In this document: positions 1 to 8,051 of the stretch, one piece after another
Numbering within the stretch: position 1 is the first letter of the stretch
Layout: the number at the start of each line of letters is the position of its first letter
Source of the DNA: a virus
DNA length: 21,140 nt
Virus record (IMG/VR): IMGVR_UViG_3300026519_000073
Coordinates: 1-21,140 of that record
Reading direction: 5' to 3' (one strand)
Position numbers and translations under genes: made by a program
The notes under the pieces: generated by a model
What the model saw: the letters and a program-made list of their open reading frames with translations, nothing else
Databases searched by the model: none
Told to the model about the DNA's origin: nothing

Positions 1-795
1 TCCTTCTTCGCTTGTCAAGAACTTCATCGTTTGCCTTATAAAGATGGCCGCTACCTGCGGGACGATGGCGTTTCCGTAGGCGCGTATTCGTCCCACTCGT
101 CCGGGAACCCCATCAGCCACCGGGAAAATGCCGGGTTTAGTTGGCCGGATTTTTCCGTCTGCGCATTCGACCCACTCGAGATCATCCCAATTTGCTGTGT
201 CAATGGAACCCCGGTATCGTGAGGCCTCGGCGGCTTGATTCCCCTCACCGCATCCTGTGCTGTTGGAGTAACCCACCCTGACCGCTCCCCAATACAATCT
301 CTGTCTGATATGCGGCGCACCGACGCCCGCAGCGCACAGATCGGCGGCCCCAACGGCATATCCCATTTCTTCCAGGTCAGAACGTACAGAGGAGAGCCAA
401 GCCCTTCCAGCAGGACTCGCAACCTGCTCTCCAAAGATAACTGAAGGTCTGCACTCATCAACGAGATTCCTGAATACAGGCCAGAGGTGTCTTTCATCAC
501 TCTCCCCTTTTTGTTTACCTGCGACAGAAAAAGGCTGACATGGCAAGGATGCCGTCCAGACTTCAACATCGTCAGGCCACCCAGCAAGTTGTAGCGCCAA
601 ATCCCATCCACCAATCCCGGCAAAGAAGTGTGCCCGTATAACGCCAAACATTTGCATTGCCGGGATCAGTGAATTAGGCTCAAGGTCGAGTATGCTTCTA
701 TGATCGACTATGCCAGGCATGATCTTATTGGCCTTGGCAAGATTCATTAGCCAAGTGGCTGCAAATTGGTCAAACTCGTTGTAGTAGGCTTGCAT
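1..795 (-). CDS. C5 cytosine DNA methyltransferase, partial (3' end outside window)
   Basis: This reading frame stays open to the left edge, giving 265 residues with no stop. It shows the C5-methyltransferase motifs in order: FAGIGGWD (58-65, AdoMet binding, motif I), PCQPFS (85-90, catalytic Cys86, motif IV), FGEQVAS (121-127, motif VI, where most relatives have ENV), APHIRQRLYW (160-169, motif VIII) and YGNAIVPQ (240-247, motif X). The target-recognition stretch between VIII and X is only about 70 residues. The enzyme should transfer a methyl group to cytosine C5, probably to protect phage DNA from host restriction; its target is unknown. The start is chosen because the N-terminus (MQAYYNEFDQFAA) looks like that of phage relatives, and it lies one base after the HNH stop (TGACATG). 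A start at 837 would add 14 residues. Confidence 0.93.
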   Translation of the reverse strand, partial: MQAYYNEFDQFAATWLMNLAKANKIMPGIVDHRSILDLEPNSLIPAMQMFGVIRAHFFAGIGGWDLALQLAGWPDDVEVWTASLPCQPFSVAGKQKGESDERHLWPVFRNLVDECRPSVIFGEQVASPAGRAWLSSVRSDLEEMGYAVGAADLCAAGVGAPHIRQRLYWGAVRVGYSNSTGCGEGNQAAEASRYRGSIDTANWDDLEWVECADGKIRPTKPGIFPVADGVPGRVGRIRAYGNAIVPQVAAIFIRQTMKFLTSEEG

Positions 796-796
796 G

Positions 797-1111
797 TCAA
801 CCACGGCGAAATAGTACGGCTTTGCCACGATGCACATTTTCCCTTGGGGTAACAGGGGACAGATGCGCTGGATTGCAGCAAGCCCGGTTTCGACATAGAT
901 GGTCAAGCACAATCTCAGACCTAATATCAGACCTTAGCATTTTGTAAACAAGTCTATGTGTCATGTGGCGAACACCATACAACCACACTCTACCGTACCC
1001 GTTTCTATTTTTCTCCCCAAGCCATACCCAACACCCGTCATCAGTTATTTCTATCTTTTTTGATATACTGTCTGGCAATTTTGATAACTGTTTGTAGGTA
1101 ATTCTGTTCAT
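797..1111 (-). CDS. HNH endonuclease
   Basis: A 104-residue protein of the small phage HNH family. An N-terminal CWVWLG (27-32) and NGYGR (37-41) precede the core DHLCRNRACCNPAHL (70-84), which supplies the metal-binding and catalytic D70-H71, N80 and H83, followed by ENVHRG (91-96). Cys27, Cys73, Cys78 and Cys79 could help bind zinc. It probably nicks or cuts double-stranded DNA. It may be a free-standing homing-type nuclease or may act in recombination or packaging, but it lies far from terminase here. The start overlaps the upstream stop by one base (TAATG) and the methyltransferase begins one base after its stop, so it is embedded in the operon rather than a loose insertion. Confidence 0.9.
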   Translation of the reverse strand: MNRITYKQLSKLPDSISKKIEITDDGCWVWLGEKNRNGYGRVWLYGVRHMTHRLVYKMLRSDIRSEIVLDHLCRNRACCNPAHLSPVTPRENVHRGKAVLFRRG

Positions 1112-1611
1112 TACACACCCCCAGCCCCAGGGAGTTCAGGCATCCACGCCCAGGCGACGACATCAGGAATGTCAAAATCGCCGTTCTCATTGTGCGTAGC
1201 TTCCCGTACATTTGTCTCCCCATCTTCGGCCTCAGTTAAAGCAATGACCTTCTCTCCATCAGGTGGCAGTTCGAGTTCAACAGGGATGAACTCGCCAACC
1301 ATTTCACGCTGGGGTGGCGTCTTGAACATGGCAGTATGTTTGTCACCTTTGCCGTTGTAACACCGTGCGATCTCGCTTACGTCCTGACCGTTCTCGTCTG
1401 ACATCAGAACAAACACACGACCATCGGGCTCATCCCAATAGATTGCAACAAACGGCGCACCAGACTCAAGCAGCTTTCCACGCAGCATGTCTGCCATGGG
1501 TAGTGGGGCGTTGATCGATGGGACCATCGTGCCAAGGAAGTTCATCTCACCAGCACACTTCCTGATCATAACGTCAATAGCCTGCTCAGGGATTGAATAA
1601 ATACTGTTCAT
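1111..1611 (-). CDS. DUF551-like phage protein
   Basis: A 166-residue soluble protein. The C-terminal third carries PPDGEKVIAL, then a stretch ending in VVAWAWMPELPG. This matches the pattern of DUF551 proteins, which begin with a 'lPpdGe.Vl' strand and end in a 'WMPLPEPP'-like motif. DUF551 is common in phages and has no established activity. The N-terminal half (MNSIYSIPEQAIDVMIRK) is not recognised. The start is the ATG that overlaps the helicase stop (ATGA), with GAGG about nine bases upstream. A longer frame beginning at 1704 would run through the helicase gene and is not preferred. The DUF551 call rests on the C-terminal motif only. Confidence 0.75.
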   Translation of the reverse strand: MNSIYSIPEQAIDVMIRKCAGEMNFLGTMVPSINAPLPMADMLRGKLLESGAPFVAIYWDEPDGRVFVLMSDENGQDVSEIARCYNGKGDKHTAMFKTPPQREMVGEFIPVELELPPDGEKVIALTEAEDGETNVREATHNENGDFDIPDVVAWAWMPELPGAGGV

Positions 1612-2990
1612 TTTCTTTGCCTCTTGTATTTTGTTGTTTGGTACAACTTTACCATGTCTTTGAGGGTTGACTGCGTATCTCTCTTGGCTTGTACACGCAT
1701 CCAAATGAGTTCATCAATCGTCCCCTCGCCTAGTATCAGGTTGACGATGACGGGCTTCTCTTGCCCCTGTCTATGCAACCTGGCTACAAACTGCTCATAC
1801 AACTGCAAACTCCAATCGAGCCCGTACATGGCAATGATGTTGCCGCCGTGTTGAAGGTTAAGACCATGCCCAGCACTCTTTGGATGCGCGAGCAAAATAC
1901 CAATCTCGCCATTGTTCCACTTCTCGACAGCTTTGCCTTCCTTGTCCATGACGACAGCATTTTTGAACCTGGACGTTATGGCCTTTATGTCTTCTTCAAA
2001 CTGGTAGGCGACAAGTACAGGCTCGCCAACCGCTTCATTTATCACTTCTTCCAGGGCGTCCAGCTTGGCAGTATGTATCTGTTCTGCGTATTTGTCTTCG
2101 TCATATATAAACCCATTGCTCACCTGGCGGCACTTCATCGTTAGCACACCGCCATTGACTGCCTCGATGAACTTGTCACCAAGCTCAAGCCACATATCCC
2201 TTTCCATCTTTTCATACACCCTATAGGCGCTGTCTGGGAGTCTGACAATGACAGGGTTTTCAATCAGCGGCGGCATATCAAGGTAGTCTTTCGCAGACAT
2301 TGACAGAGCAATGTCACTCACGGCTCTATGTATTTGCCCAGACGCACACTCTTTTGGTCGCCACACTGTCCCATATTCATTTACGCTTTCAGGCTCAAAC
2401 CACCTATCGCGCATGGCCTTTTGCGTATTCCCAAGACGCTTACCAAAATCGAGTACATAAATCTGCGACCACAAATCAAGAAGCCCGTTGTCCGCTGGCG
2501 AGCCTGTCAGTTCAACGATTCTTTTTACTGCTGGGCTGATGTGCCTAATGGCCTTAAACCGCTTACTGCTTTGATGCTTAATAAAACTAGACTCGTCTAT
2601 CACAACCATATCATACGGCCATTTGCCTTTTGTCTTGCCTAAAACATGCTTTACAAGCCAGACAATGTTGTCGAAGTTGATAATATGAATAGGGGCGCTG
2701 CTCTTTACCGCCCTTTCTCTTTTTTCCTTACTACCGAGTATCAACGAGTAATTGAGCCATTTTGTATGGTCCCACTTTTCTATCTCTAAAGGCCATACAA
2801 CCTTGGCGACACGAAGTGGAGCGACAATCAACACCCGTCTGACTTCGGCCATGTCAAGCAATTCGGATATAGCAGTCAGCGCAACAACAGTTTTCCCAAG
2901 ACCCATCTCAAGCCACAGTGCACAGCGTTCTTTTTCAAGAACCCACTTTATCGCTTTCTCCTGGTAGCTGTGGGGCACAAACTTTGTCAT
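1608..2990 (-). CDS. SNF2-type DEAD/DEAH-box helicase
   Basis: A 460-residue superfamily 2 ATPase. Visible motifs: PHSYQEKAI with Gln10 (Q motif), EMGLGKT (28-34, Walker A), VAPLRVAKVVWPLE (57-69, motif Ia), VVIDESSFIK (129-138, DExx box as DESS), ELTGSPADN (160-168, motif III). In the second RecA-like domain there is HGLNLQHGGN (motif V) and QFVARLHRQGQEKPV (motif VI with the arginine fingers). It probably moves along or remodels DNA during phage replication or recombination. In many phages the same family sits beside VRR-NUC and a family A polymerase, as here. It overlaps the VRR-NUC stop and the next start by ATGA at both ends, which implies translational coupling. Confidence 0.95.
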   Translation of the reverse strand: MTKFVPHSYQEKAIKWVLEKERCALWLEMGLGKTVVALTAISELLDMAEVRRVLIVAPLRVAKVVWPLEIEKWDHTKWLNYSLILGSKEKRERAVKSSAPIHIINFDNIVWLVKHVLGKTKGKWPYDMVVIDESSFIKHQSSKRFKAIRHISPAVKRIVELTGSPADNGLLDLWSQIYVLDFGKRLGNTQKAMRDRWFEPESVNEYGTVWRPKECASGQIHRAVSDIALSMSAKDYLDMPPLIENPVIVRLPDSAYRVYEKMERDMWLELGDKFIEAVNGGVLTMKCRQVSNGFIYDEDKYAEQIHTAKLDALEEVINEAVGEPVLVAYQFEEDIKAITSRFKNAVVMDKEGKAVEKWNNGEIGILLAHPKSAGHGLNLQHGGNIIAMYGLDWSLQLYEQFVARLHRQGQEKPVIVNLILGEGTIDELIWMRVQAKRDTQSTLKDMVKLYQTTKYKRQRK

Positions 2991-3307
2991 ATGAAGTCAC
3001 CAAACTGCGCCTCAAAGCTGAGATGCTTTGCAAGTTCTACAGCACCATCTTTTGTGTCTATAACATACACGTCAAAGCCCATTTCTGCCCTTCTTTCATG
3101 GTCTTCGAGTTGTTTCTTTGTCGGTTTTTTACCTGGTGCTTTACACTCAACAAATGCGATATACCCACCGGGGAAAAACACAATCCTGTCCGGCACACTG
3201 CGTTTCCCAGGTGAGCGAAACTTCTCAGCCACGCCACCGAGTTTTTTCACTTCCCTGACAAATACACTCTCGACATCTTTTTCAAGCACGTCGTTAAACT
3301 GTCTCAT
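2987..3307 (-). CDS. VRR-NUC domain nuclease
   Basis: A 106-residue protein that is essentially one VRR-NUC domain of the PD-(D/E)XK fold. Key residues are Glu13 in the N-terminal helix (EKDVESVFV), SVPDRIVFFPGG with Pro39-Asp40, VECKAPGKKP with Glu54 and Lys56, and Gln66 in a helix that follows. Free-standing VRR-NUC proteins of this kind are structure-selective nucleases found in phage replication modules. The start follows the polymerase stop by four bases and has AAGGA nine bases upstream, inside the polymerase end. A longer frame from 3466 would overlap the polymerase by 155 bases and is rejected. The nearby helicase suggests they work on branched intermediates, which is inference. Confidence 0.92.
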   Translation of the reverse strand: MRQFNDVLEKDVESVFVREVKKLGGVAEKFRSPGKRSVPDRIVFFPGGYIAFVECKAPGKKPTKKQLEDHERRAEMGFDVYVIDTKDGAVELAKHLSFEAQFGDFI

Positions 3308-3311
3308 TGTC

Positions 3312-5453
3312 TTAATCCTTCTTGTATCGTTTTGCAGTATACCCGCTCGCGGAGAGGGGTAGGTCGTCGTCAGCCCATGGAGGAATAGATGCAAGCATTT
3401 TGTTAATGCCGGATAGCGCATCTTCTGGCAGGGTTGATTCAGACACTTCACAAACAACTTCGTCATGCACAGTTAAAATTATATTGTACCGCTCTGCTAT
3501 CGCAAACATATTATGACAAAGCACATCTCTGGCGATGGCCTGTGTGACATTCTCAGCGATTTTACCGCCGTATAAGTCTGACTCCACCCATTTGTTTTGA
3601 TAAACACTCATGTATTTTATCTGCCCCTGGTCGTTTATCTTTGGGCTTCGGTAGCATAGAACCCTTCCTGATGGCAAGCGAATGAGCAAAAGATAAAACG
3701 GGTCATACACATCGCACAAAGCCTTTACCTTGCCGTTTGGTATGGCAAACGCCTTGCCGGGGTTTTCTATTGCAGACCTTACCATCGTATCCAGGTCATG
3801 CCATAGTTTAACGATTTTACTATTCGCTGCTCTCCACATTTGTTTGACTATATCGACCCCGATGATTTCCTCATCAGAAAGCACATCAAGGGCCTTATTG
3901 TTTGCTCTCAGCCACTCGACAATATACTCTGCCTTTTCAATCTGTTCTTCTGTCGCCTGCTCGATGACCATGTTATATATGTCAAGCATGGATGTGCCAA
4001 ACTTCTTGGCCTGTTTGTAGAAAGCACCAACACCACCCTCATAGCCAAGGGACAATTCTTGGTACTTTCCAATCTGGCGCTGACTCTTTCCAATGTCTTC
4101 AAATGGAACGCCAAATGACTTGTGGTAGGCGACTTTATACAAGTCTGGTCCTTCACCCATATCGTATTTCCTGAACGCTTCCAGCTTCCAGGTTTCGCCT
4201 GCCAACCATGGCAGTATTCTCCCCTCGATGTTGGATAAGTCCGACACGGCAAAATAGTGTTTGTCTGATGCCTTGATCGCTGCCCTGATGCAGCTTACAG
4301 CGACACCAACTACATCGTTATATAGCAGGTCAACACTATCATTGAGTATGGCTTCGGCTGCGGCTTCGGTGTCTTTGATAGATGGATGGGGAAGGTTCTG
4401 AGGCTGAAAGCGTCTGCCTCCATAGCGCCCGGTTCTGGTGGCTGCATAGTATTGCAGCCCACCCCTAAGCCTCCCATCGTCAGATGTTCCGTTTATTAGC
4501 GCAGTGTACTTTGTTGTGCTTGTTCTCCCTATCTCTCTCCTTATCTCAAGCAATTCCCTTACATCATCAGGAATATCATCTCGTTTCAGCGCCTCGGCAA
4601 TATCCTCCTTGCCGTAGCTCGGAAGTTCGACCCCTCTCTCCTTTACCCACCTTAACGCTGCATCACGCTTTGAGTGAGAGTCAACTTCACCATTGGTCAA
4701 TTCAGGAATACGCTTATCAAGTTCAGTAGTGTAATCTTCAACAAGCCTGACAGCCTTTTTTGCCATTTCAACATCGACAGGCATACCAAGGTCATTCATG
4801 TCTTCGGACAAGTGCCACAAGCGCATCTCAAACCAGCCTGTATTTGTACTTCTGTTTATGACGAGTTTTGGCATCCTGCTGTACGCCCAGCGCATTGACT
4901 CAACATCCTGCCTGGCGTACTCGATAAACTTAAACCAGTCTTTCGGGTCAGTAATCGCATCTCTGCGCTTGTACGGCTGGTTCCTTGTGACCTTTTGAGG
5001 CATACAAAACATCCTGACAAGACGTTTACCGTCTTTCAGTTTTTGCATATCATAATCAGCGCCAAGGTCAACGAGCATCAATTCAAGTGATCCACGGATG
5101 CCGATAGTGTACGCCATTACCATAGTGTCTTCCCACTGCTCTATCGGCACACAATACTTTTCCCTCCTTGGCAGTTTTAACTCCCTGGCGATTTTCTCTG
5201 AGTTGTTAATTACCGTTCTGTCAAAGTTGCTGTTATGAGCAACTTTGATTGTTGCATAGTTAAGTAAGGCTTTACGGAGGTCAGAGGGGATTTTGCTGCC
5301 ATCGGTGACATCCCACACTCTTACCGGGCCATCGTCTATAGCGTAGGCGAACAAAAGAATCTCCGTGCTTTCATGCTCGGCATACTTGTATGGGCCAACG
5401 TCTTTAAGGCTTATTTCACTGTATGTTTCAAGGTCAAGGAAAAGTGTTGGCAT
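3312..5453 (-). CDS. Family A DNA polymerase with 3'-5' exonuclease
   Basis: A 713-residue replicative polymerase. The N-terminal DnaQ-like exonuclease shows FLDLET (Asp7, Glu9, Exo I), AHNSNFDRT (72-80, Asp78, Exo II) and YARQDVES (179-186, Tyr179 and Asp183, Exo III). The polymerase domain shows TRTGRYGGRRFQPQNLP (339-355), motif A SDLSNIEGR (404-412, Asp405), motif B RQIGKYQELSLGYEGG (459-474, Lys463 and Tyr471) and motif C VHDEV (662-666). All catalytic carboxylates are present, so it should be active and proofreading. No 5' nuclease domain is seen. GAGGA stands upstream of the start. It follows the 58-residue ORF by two bases, and nuclease and helicase genes come next, forming the replication core. 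Confidence 0.97.
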   Translation of the reverse strand: MPTLFLDLETYSEISLKDVGPYKYAEHESTEILLFAYAIDDGPVRVWDVTDGSKIPSDLRKALLNYATIKVAHNSNFDRTVINNSEKIARELKLPRREKYCVPIEQWEDTMVMAYTIGIRGSLELMLVDLGADYDMQKLKDGKRLVRMFCMPQKVTRNQPYKRRDAITDPKDWFKFIEYARQDVESMRWAYSRMPKLVINRSTNTGWFEMRLWHLSEDMNDLGMPVDVEMAKKAVRLVEDYTTELDKRIPELTNGEVDSHSKRDAALRWVKERGVELPSYGKEDIAEALKRDDIPDDVRELLEIRREIGRTSTTKYTALINGTSDDGRLRGGLQYYAATRTGRYGGRRFQPQNLPHPSIKDTEAAAEAILNDSVDLLYNDVVGVAVSCIRAAIKASDKHYFAVSDLSNIEGRILPWLAGETWKLEAFRKYDMGEGPDLYKVAYHKSFGVPFEDIGKSQRQIGKYQELSLGYEGGVGAFYKQAKKFGTSMLDIYNMVIEQATEEQIEKAEYIVEWLRANNKALDVLSDEEIIGVDIVKQMWRAANSKIVKLWHDLDTMVRSAIENPGKAFAIPNGKVKALCDVYDPFYLLLIRLPSGRVLCYRSPKINDQGQIKYMSVYQNKWVESDLYGGKIAENVTQAIARDVLCHNMFAIAERYNIILTVHDEVVCEVSESTLPEDALSGINKMLASIPPWADDDLPLSASGYTAKRYKKD

Positions 5454-5455
5454 GG

Positions 5456-5632
5456 TTATTCCTCAAAATCAAACATACCAATTATACTGCCAAACCGTCC
5501 AATCAGTTCTTCCAACAACGCCATGGCGTATGCACATGAGTCATGCCCGTTGTTTATTGTAAACAGGGCATGGGTGTATAGTTCATGGTCAGTCATGTTG
5601 CTTATCTTCGTCTTGTAAAGGTCAATGTCCAT
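5456..5632 (-). CDS. Small hypothetical protein, 58 residues
   Basis: A short frame beginning MDIDLYKTKISNMTDHELY and ending GMFDFEE. It has a strong ribosome-binding site (AGGAG eight bases before the ATG) and its TAA lies two bases before the polymerase ATG, so it fills the gap between the hairpin and polymerase neatly. It is acidic, predicted mostly helical, and contains no recognisable motif. It may be a small replication accessory factor or may only couple translation into the polymerase gene; there is no evidence to choose. It is supported by spacing and its ribosome-binding site rather than by family. Confidence 0.75.
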   Translation of the reverse strand: MDIDLYKTKISNMTDHELYTHALFTINNGHDSCAYAMALLEELIGRFGSIIGMFDFEE

Positions 5633-5644
5633 GTCTATTCTCCT

Positions 5645-5677
5645 AAGAAGAAAGGCCCGGTATCTCTACCGGGCCTT
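5645..5677 (-). terminator. Terminator-like hairpin inside the leftward operon
   Basis: A perfect 11-bp stem (AAGGCCCGGTA paired with TACCGGGCCTT, loop of four) begins five bases after the DUF2815 stop. On the minus strand it is followed by TTCTTCTT, a T-rich but interrupted tail, which runs straight into the AGGAG of the 58-residue ORF. It would lower transcription of polymerase and downstream genes relative to the ssDNA-binding protein, or protect the upstream mRNA end. Complete termination is unlikely because the operon continues without another obvious promoter. Confidence 0.7.
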
Positions 5678-5682
5678 GTTGA

Positions 5683-6279
5683 TTATGCCAGCGGGTCATC
5701 ATCCTCGTCGTCGTCCCACGGGACATCGTTTGCCTGTCCCTGCACGCCATCGTCTGACGGCTCAAGCTCAGGAAAGTCGTCAGCCGTTGCCGGACGACCA
5801 CCGCCTCCAAAGGCGTCGCCATCCCGAACAAACTGAACGCCTCGCAGTTCGCAGTTGATACGCTTGCCGAACTTGTTGTCTTGCGCCCAAAACTCAATCT
5901 GGGCATTGACGTAGCACCCGGCGTAGGGGATGCCATCTTCCTCGGTCAGCGGCGAGCGGTCCACGTTGAAGACGCCAGGGCGTTTCCGGCTTGACGTAGT
6001 GATAAACACCACATCAGGACCGTACCCGTCAAGGTAATCTCCTTCCTTGTTCACCTTGGTCTTGCCGTCCTTCAGGCAAATCTTCTCTGCCGTCAGGTCG
6101 CCAGGGCGGTCGCCCCACTTGTCCTCGATGGTCTTGGCTATAGCAGCCTTTACGGCCTTGTGCGTCTCGCTTCCCTTCTCGAAGATAAAGTGGGCCTGGT
6201 ATTTCGGTTCCTGCTTCCCGTCAAAAGATGTGGGGCGAAACAGGGACGGATAGGACAAACGAACATTTTTGATAAGCAT
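5683..6279 (-). CDS. DUF2815 ssDNA-binding protein
   Basis: A 198-residue protein of the DUF2815 family, beginning MLIKNVRLSYPSLFRP and containing YQAHFIFEKGS, GPDVVFITTSSRKRPGVFN and AGCYVNAQIEFWAQDN. The family has an OB-fold resembling T7 gp2.5 and is taken to be the phage single-stranded DNA-binding protein. The last 25 or so residues are strongly acidic (VPWDDDEDDDPLA), as in SSB tails that recruit replication partners. AGGAG lies eight bases before the start. It is directly followed by a terminator-like hairpin, which fits high expression compared with the polymerase. Its final six residues recur in the protein from 7606 to 8037. Confidence 0.93.
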   Translation of the reverse strand: MLIKNVRLSYPSLFRPTSFDGKQEPKYQAHFIFEKGSETHKAVKAAIAKTIEDKWGDRPGDLTAEKICLKDGKTKVNKEGDYLDGYGPDVVFITTSSRKRPGVFNVDRSPLTEEDGIPYAGCYVNAQIEFWAQDNKFGKRINCELRGVQFVRDGDAFGGGGRPATADDFPELEPSDDGVQGQANDVPWDDDEDDDPLA

Positions 6280-6309
6280 AATTGCTTCTCCTGTACTCCT
6301 GATTGATGT

Positions 6310-7602
6310 TTACTGGCTGCCGCCAGCGGTTTCATCCTCAAACCCCAGTGCATCAGCACTACTGATCGCTGGGCGTTTGTCGGATTCTGGTGCCAGGGTG
6401 GGTTTCCCTGGCTTCTTCACAACATGCGTGGCAAGCTGTGAAGAAAACGTCTTCTTGCCAAGCTCCTTCTCTACCTGGGCGGGTGACTTGATCTTCTTGA
6501 CAAACGGCTCGATGCCAGCCGACTCAAGCACATGCTCGATGTCTTCGTCAGCCCAATCTCGACGGGACCGGCCATGGACAAGCTTATATCCTTGCGTGCC
6601 ATCGCTCACATCGACCCCGCTTTCCAGCAGCTTGACAGCATAGGCTTCGACGGCATTGGCCCAGTCTTTCGCCAGTGCAGCGATGTCAAGTGGGACATAG
6701 ACTTTCCCGTCCTCGCTCTGGGTAGCCTGCTCTTTCCCGTCAAGGATAGGAAACCCCTCCTGGATCATCGTCTGTAAATGGTCCTTGACTTCACCACAAA
6801 TAGGCTGCGCCGTACAGAACCGACAATGGCTCCCTGGTGTCCGTGCCGGATTGTCAGAGACACTTGCCTGATAGGCAGGGACAAGAACGTCATCAGCCCA
6901 TGCAAACAAGTCATCGACAAAATAGGCACAGCTTGAGATGTTGTCGATCCTTGGCTGATGGATTACACCAACAACGGTCTTGATGTCGAACAACGGTTCA
7001 AACCTGTCGAGTACAGCCAGAGCATATAGCTTTGCCTGCACATTGTCTTTGGCTTCGACCTTGACACCTTTCCCATATTTGAAGTCGATAACGAAAAGGT
7101 CTTTGCCGACGACTGCTACGGCGTCAGCCGTTCCATGATTGCCGGGGAGCCATCGGTCGAGAGAATACCTTGTCTCGGTAGCAAAGTATTGACAGTCGCT
7201 ATGGTTGCGTATGTCGTTGACATATTCGACAAACGACTGCACATGGTGAGCCATTTCATTGTCCACTGTGACGAGATAGCCTTTGTCACAAACATCCTCC
7301 CAGGTTTCCACCTGGTCGTTGTCGAACTCGATAGGCTCGTCAAGCCCGTCCTGCATAGGAACAAACAACTGTTCCCCAACCCAATCCTCAGCTTCGAGGA
7401 CGGTATCTTTCTCAAGACATAGCTCTGCCAACCTGTGCGCTGCGCTTCCAATGACGGCATAGACAGATTCCGTGATGACAAACCCAGGCTCTTTCGCCTT
7501 GGCCTTCCGCAAGACTTCTTCCTCGGCCTTCAGCGACCCGGCGCAAGCAATGCGCCGAGCCGCCACCGAAGGCCCCCACATGGTATGTGTTGGGATACTC
7601 AT
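6310..7602 (-). CDS. DUF2800 Cas4/RecB-like nuclease
   Basis: A 430-residue PD-(D/E)XK nuclease of the DUF2800 family. Motifs include VIGSAAHRLAE (50-60, His56), GNHGTADAV (155-162, Asp160), FVIDFKYGKG (170-179, Asp173 and Lys175) and DNVQAKLYALA (186-196, Gln189, Tyr193). Cys20 (ACAGS) together with Cys260, Cys263 and Cys269 (HCRFCTAQPICG) forms the split four-cysteine arrangement that in Cas4/AddB-type nucleases holds an iron-sulfur cluster. It is probably an exonuclease for recombination or replication, paired with the DUF2815 gene downstream as in other phages. The start lies three bases after the upstream stop with no clear Shine-Dalgarno, so it is probably translated by coupling. Confidence 0.92.
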   Translation of the reverse strand: MSIPTHTMWGPSVAARRIACAGSLKAEEEVLRKAKAKEPGFVITESVYAVIGSAAHRLAELCLEKDTVLEAEDWVGEQLFVPMQDGLDEPIEFDNDQVETWEDVCDKGYLVTVDNEMAHHVQSFVEYVNDIRNHSDCQYFATETRYSLDRWLPGNHGTADAVAVVGKDLFVIDFKYGKGVKVEAKDNVQAKLYALAVLDRFEPLFDIKTVVGVIHQPRIDNISSCAYFVDDLFAWADDVLVPAYQASVSDNPARTPGSHCRFCTAQPICGEVKDHLQTMIQEGFPILDGKEQATQSEDGKVYVPLDIAALAKDWANAVEAYAVKLLESGVDVSDGTQGYKLVHGRSRRDWADEDIEHVLESAGIEPFVKKIKSPAQVEKELGKKTFSSQLATHVVKKPGKPTLAPESDKRPAISSADALGFEDETAGGSQ

Positions 7603-7605
7603 GGC

Positions 7606-8037
7606 TTAGGCCAACGGGTCGTCATCGCCATTGGCCTGTTTTGCCAATGCGATAGCCGTCTCGAACTGGTCCTGTTCGAGTTCGCTGAGGCGAGATGCCC
7701 CGCACTCTGCCAGGATGCGCTTGACTTCATCACGCTCAAGCGGGACCAGAGCATCACGCACGTCCTCGATAGTGACGGACGGCAAACTGGGTTCTTCCGA
7801 AGTAGATACCCGAGCCGCTTTTTTCTTGGACGCCTTCTTCTTTGACCGCTTTTTTCTTTGCTGTTGCGGCGCATCGTCGGAAGGAGCCTCAGGACCAGCA
7901 TCATGAACAACCCCCTCACGACGTTCTTCAGGCATGTGACGACTGCCATCATAATCCTTGTGCAAAAGCTGACCGAGGTGAAGCGCAATGGCTTCCAGGG
8001 CGTCAGCGGTACGTTTCAAGTCCAGTTCAATACTCAT
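7606..8037 (-). CDS. Hypothetical protein with lysine-rich linker and acidic DDDPLA tail
   Basis: A 143-residue protein with three parts. An N-terminal helix (MSIELDLKRTADALEAIALHLGQLL) looks amphipathic. A central stretch (KKRSKKKASKKKAAR) is very basic and would bind nucleic acid or be disordered. The C-terminal part (SVTIEDVRDALVPLERDEVKRILAECG) resembles the helical region found in several phage ssDNA-annealing or replication accessory proteins, but I cannot name it. It ends in GDDDPLA, the same last six residues as the DUF2815 protein. AGGAGA lies upstream of the chosen ATG; the longer frame from 8130 overlaps the next gene and lacks such a site. It sits first in the core replication gene set, so an accessory role there is likely. 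Confidence 0.8.
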   Translation of the reverse strand: MSIELDLKRTADALEAIALHLGQLLHKDYDGSRHMPEERREGVVHDAGPEAPSDDAPQQQRKKRSKKKASKKKAARVSTSEEPSLPSVTIEDVRDALVPLERDEVKRILAECGASRLSELEQDQFETAIALAKQANGDDDPLA

Positions 8038-8051
8038 TTTAGTTTCTCCTG

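Noticed and set aside
51-647. Minus-strand ORF of 198 codons
   Set aside because: It is a shadow of the C5 methyltransferase, which uses another frame on the same strand, shows all motifs in order and has no stop inside the window.
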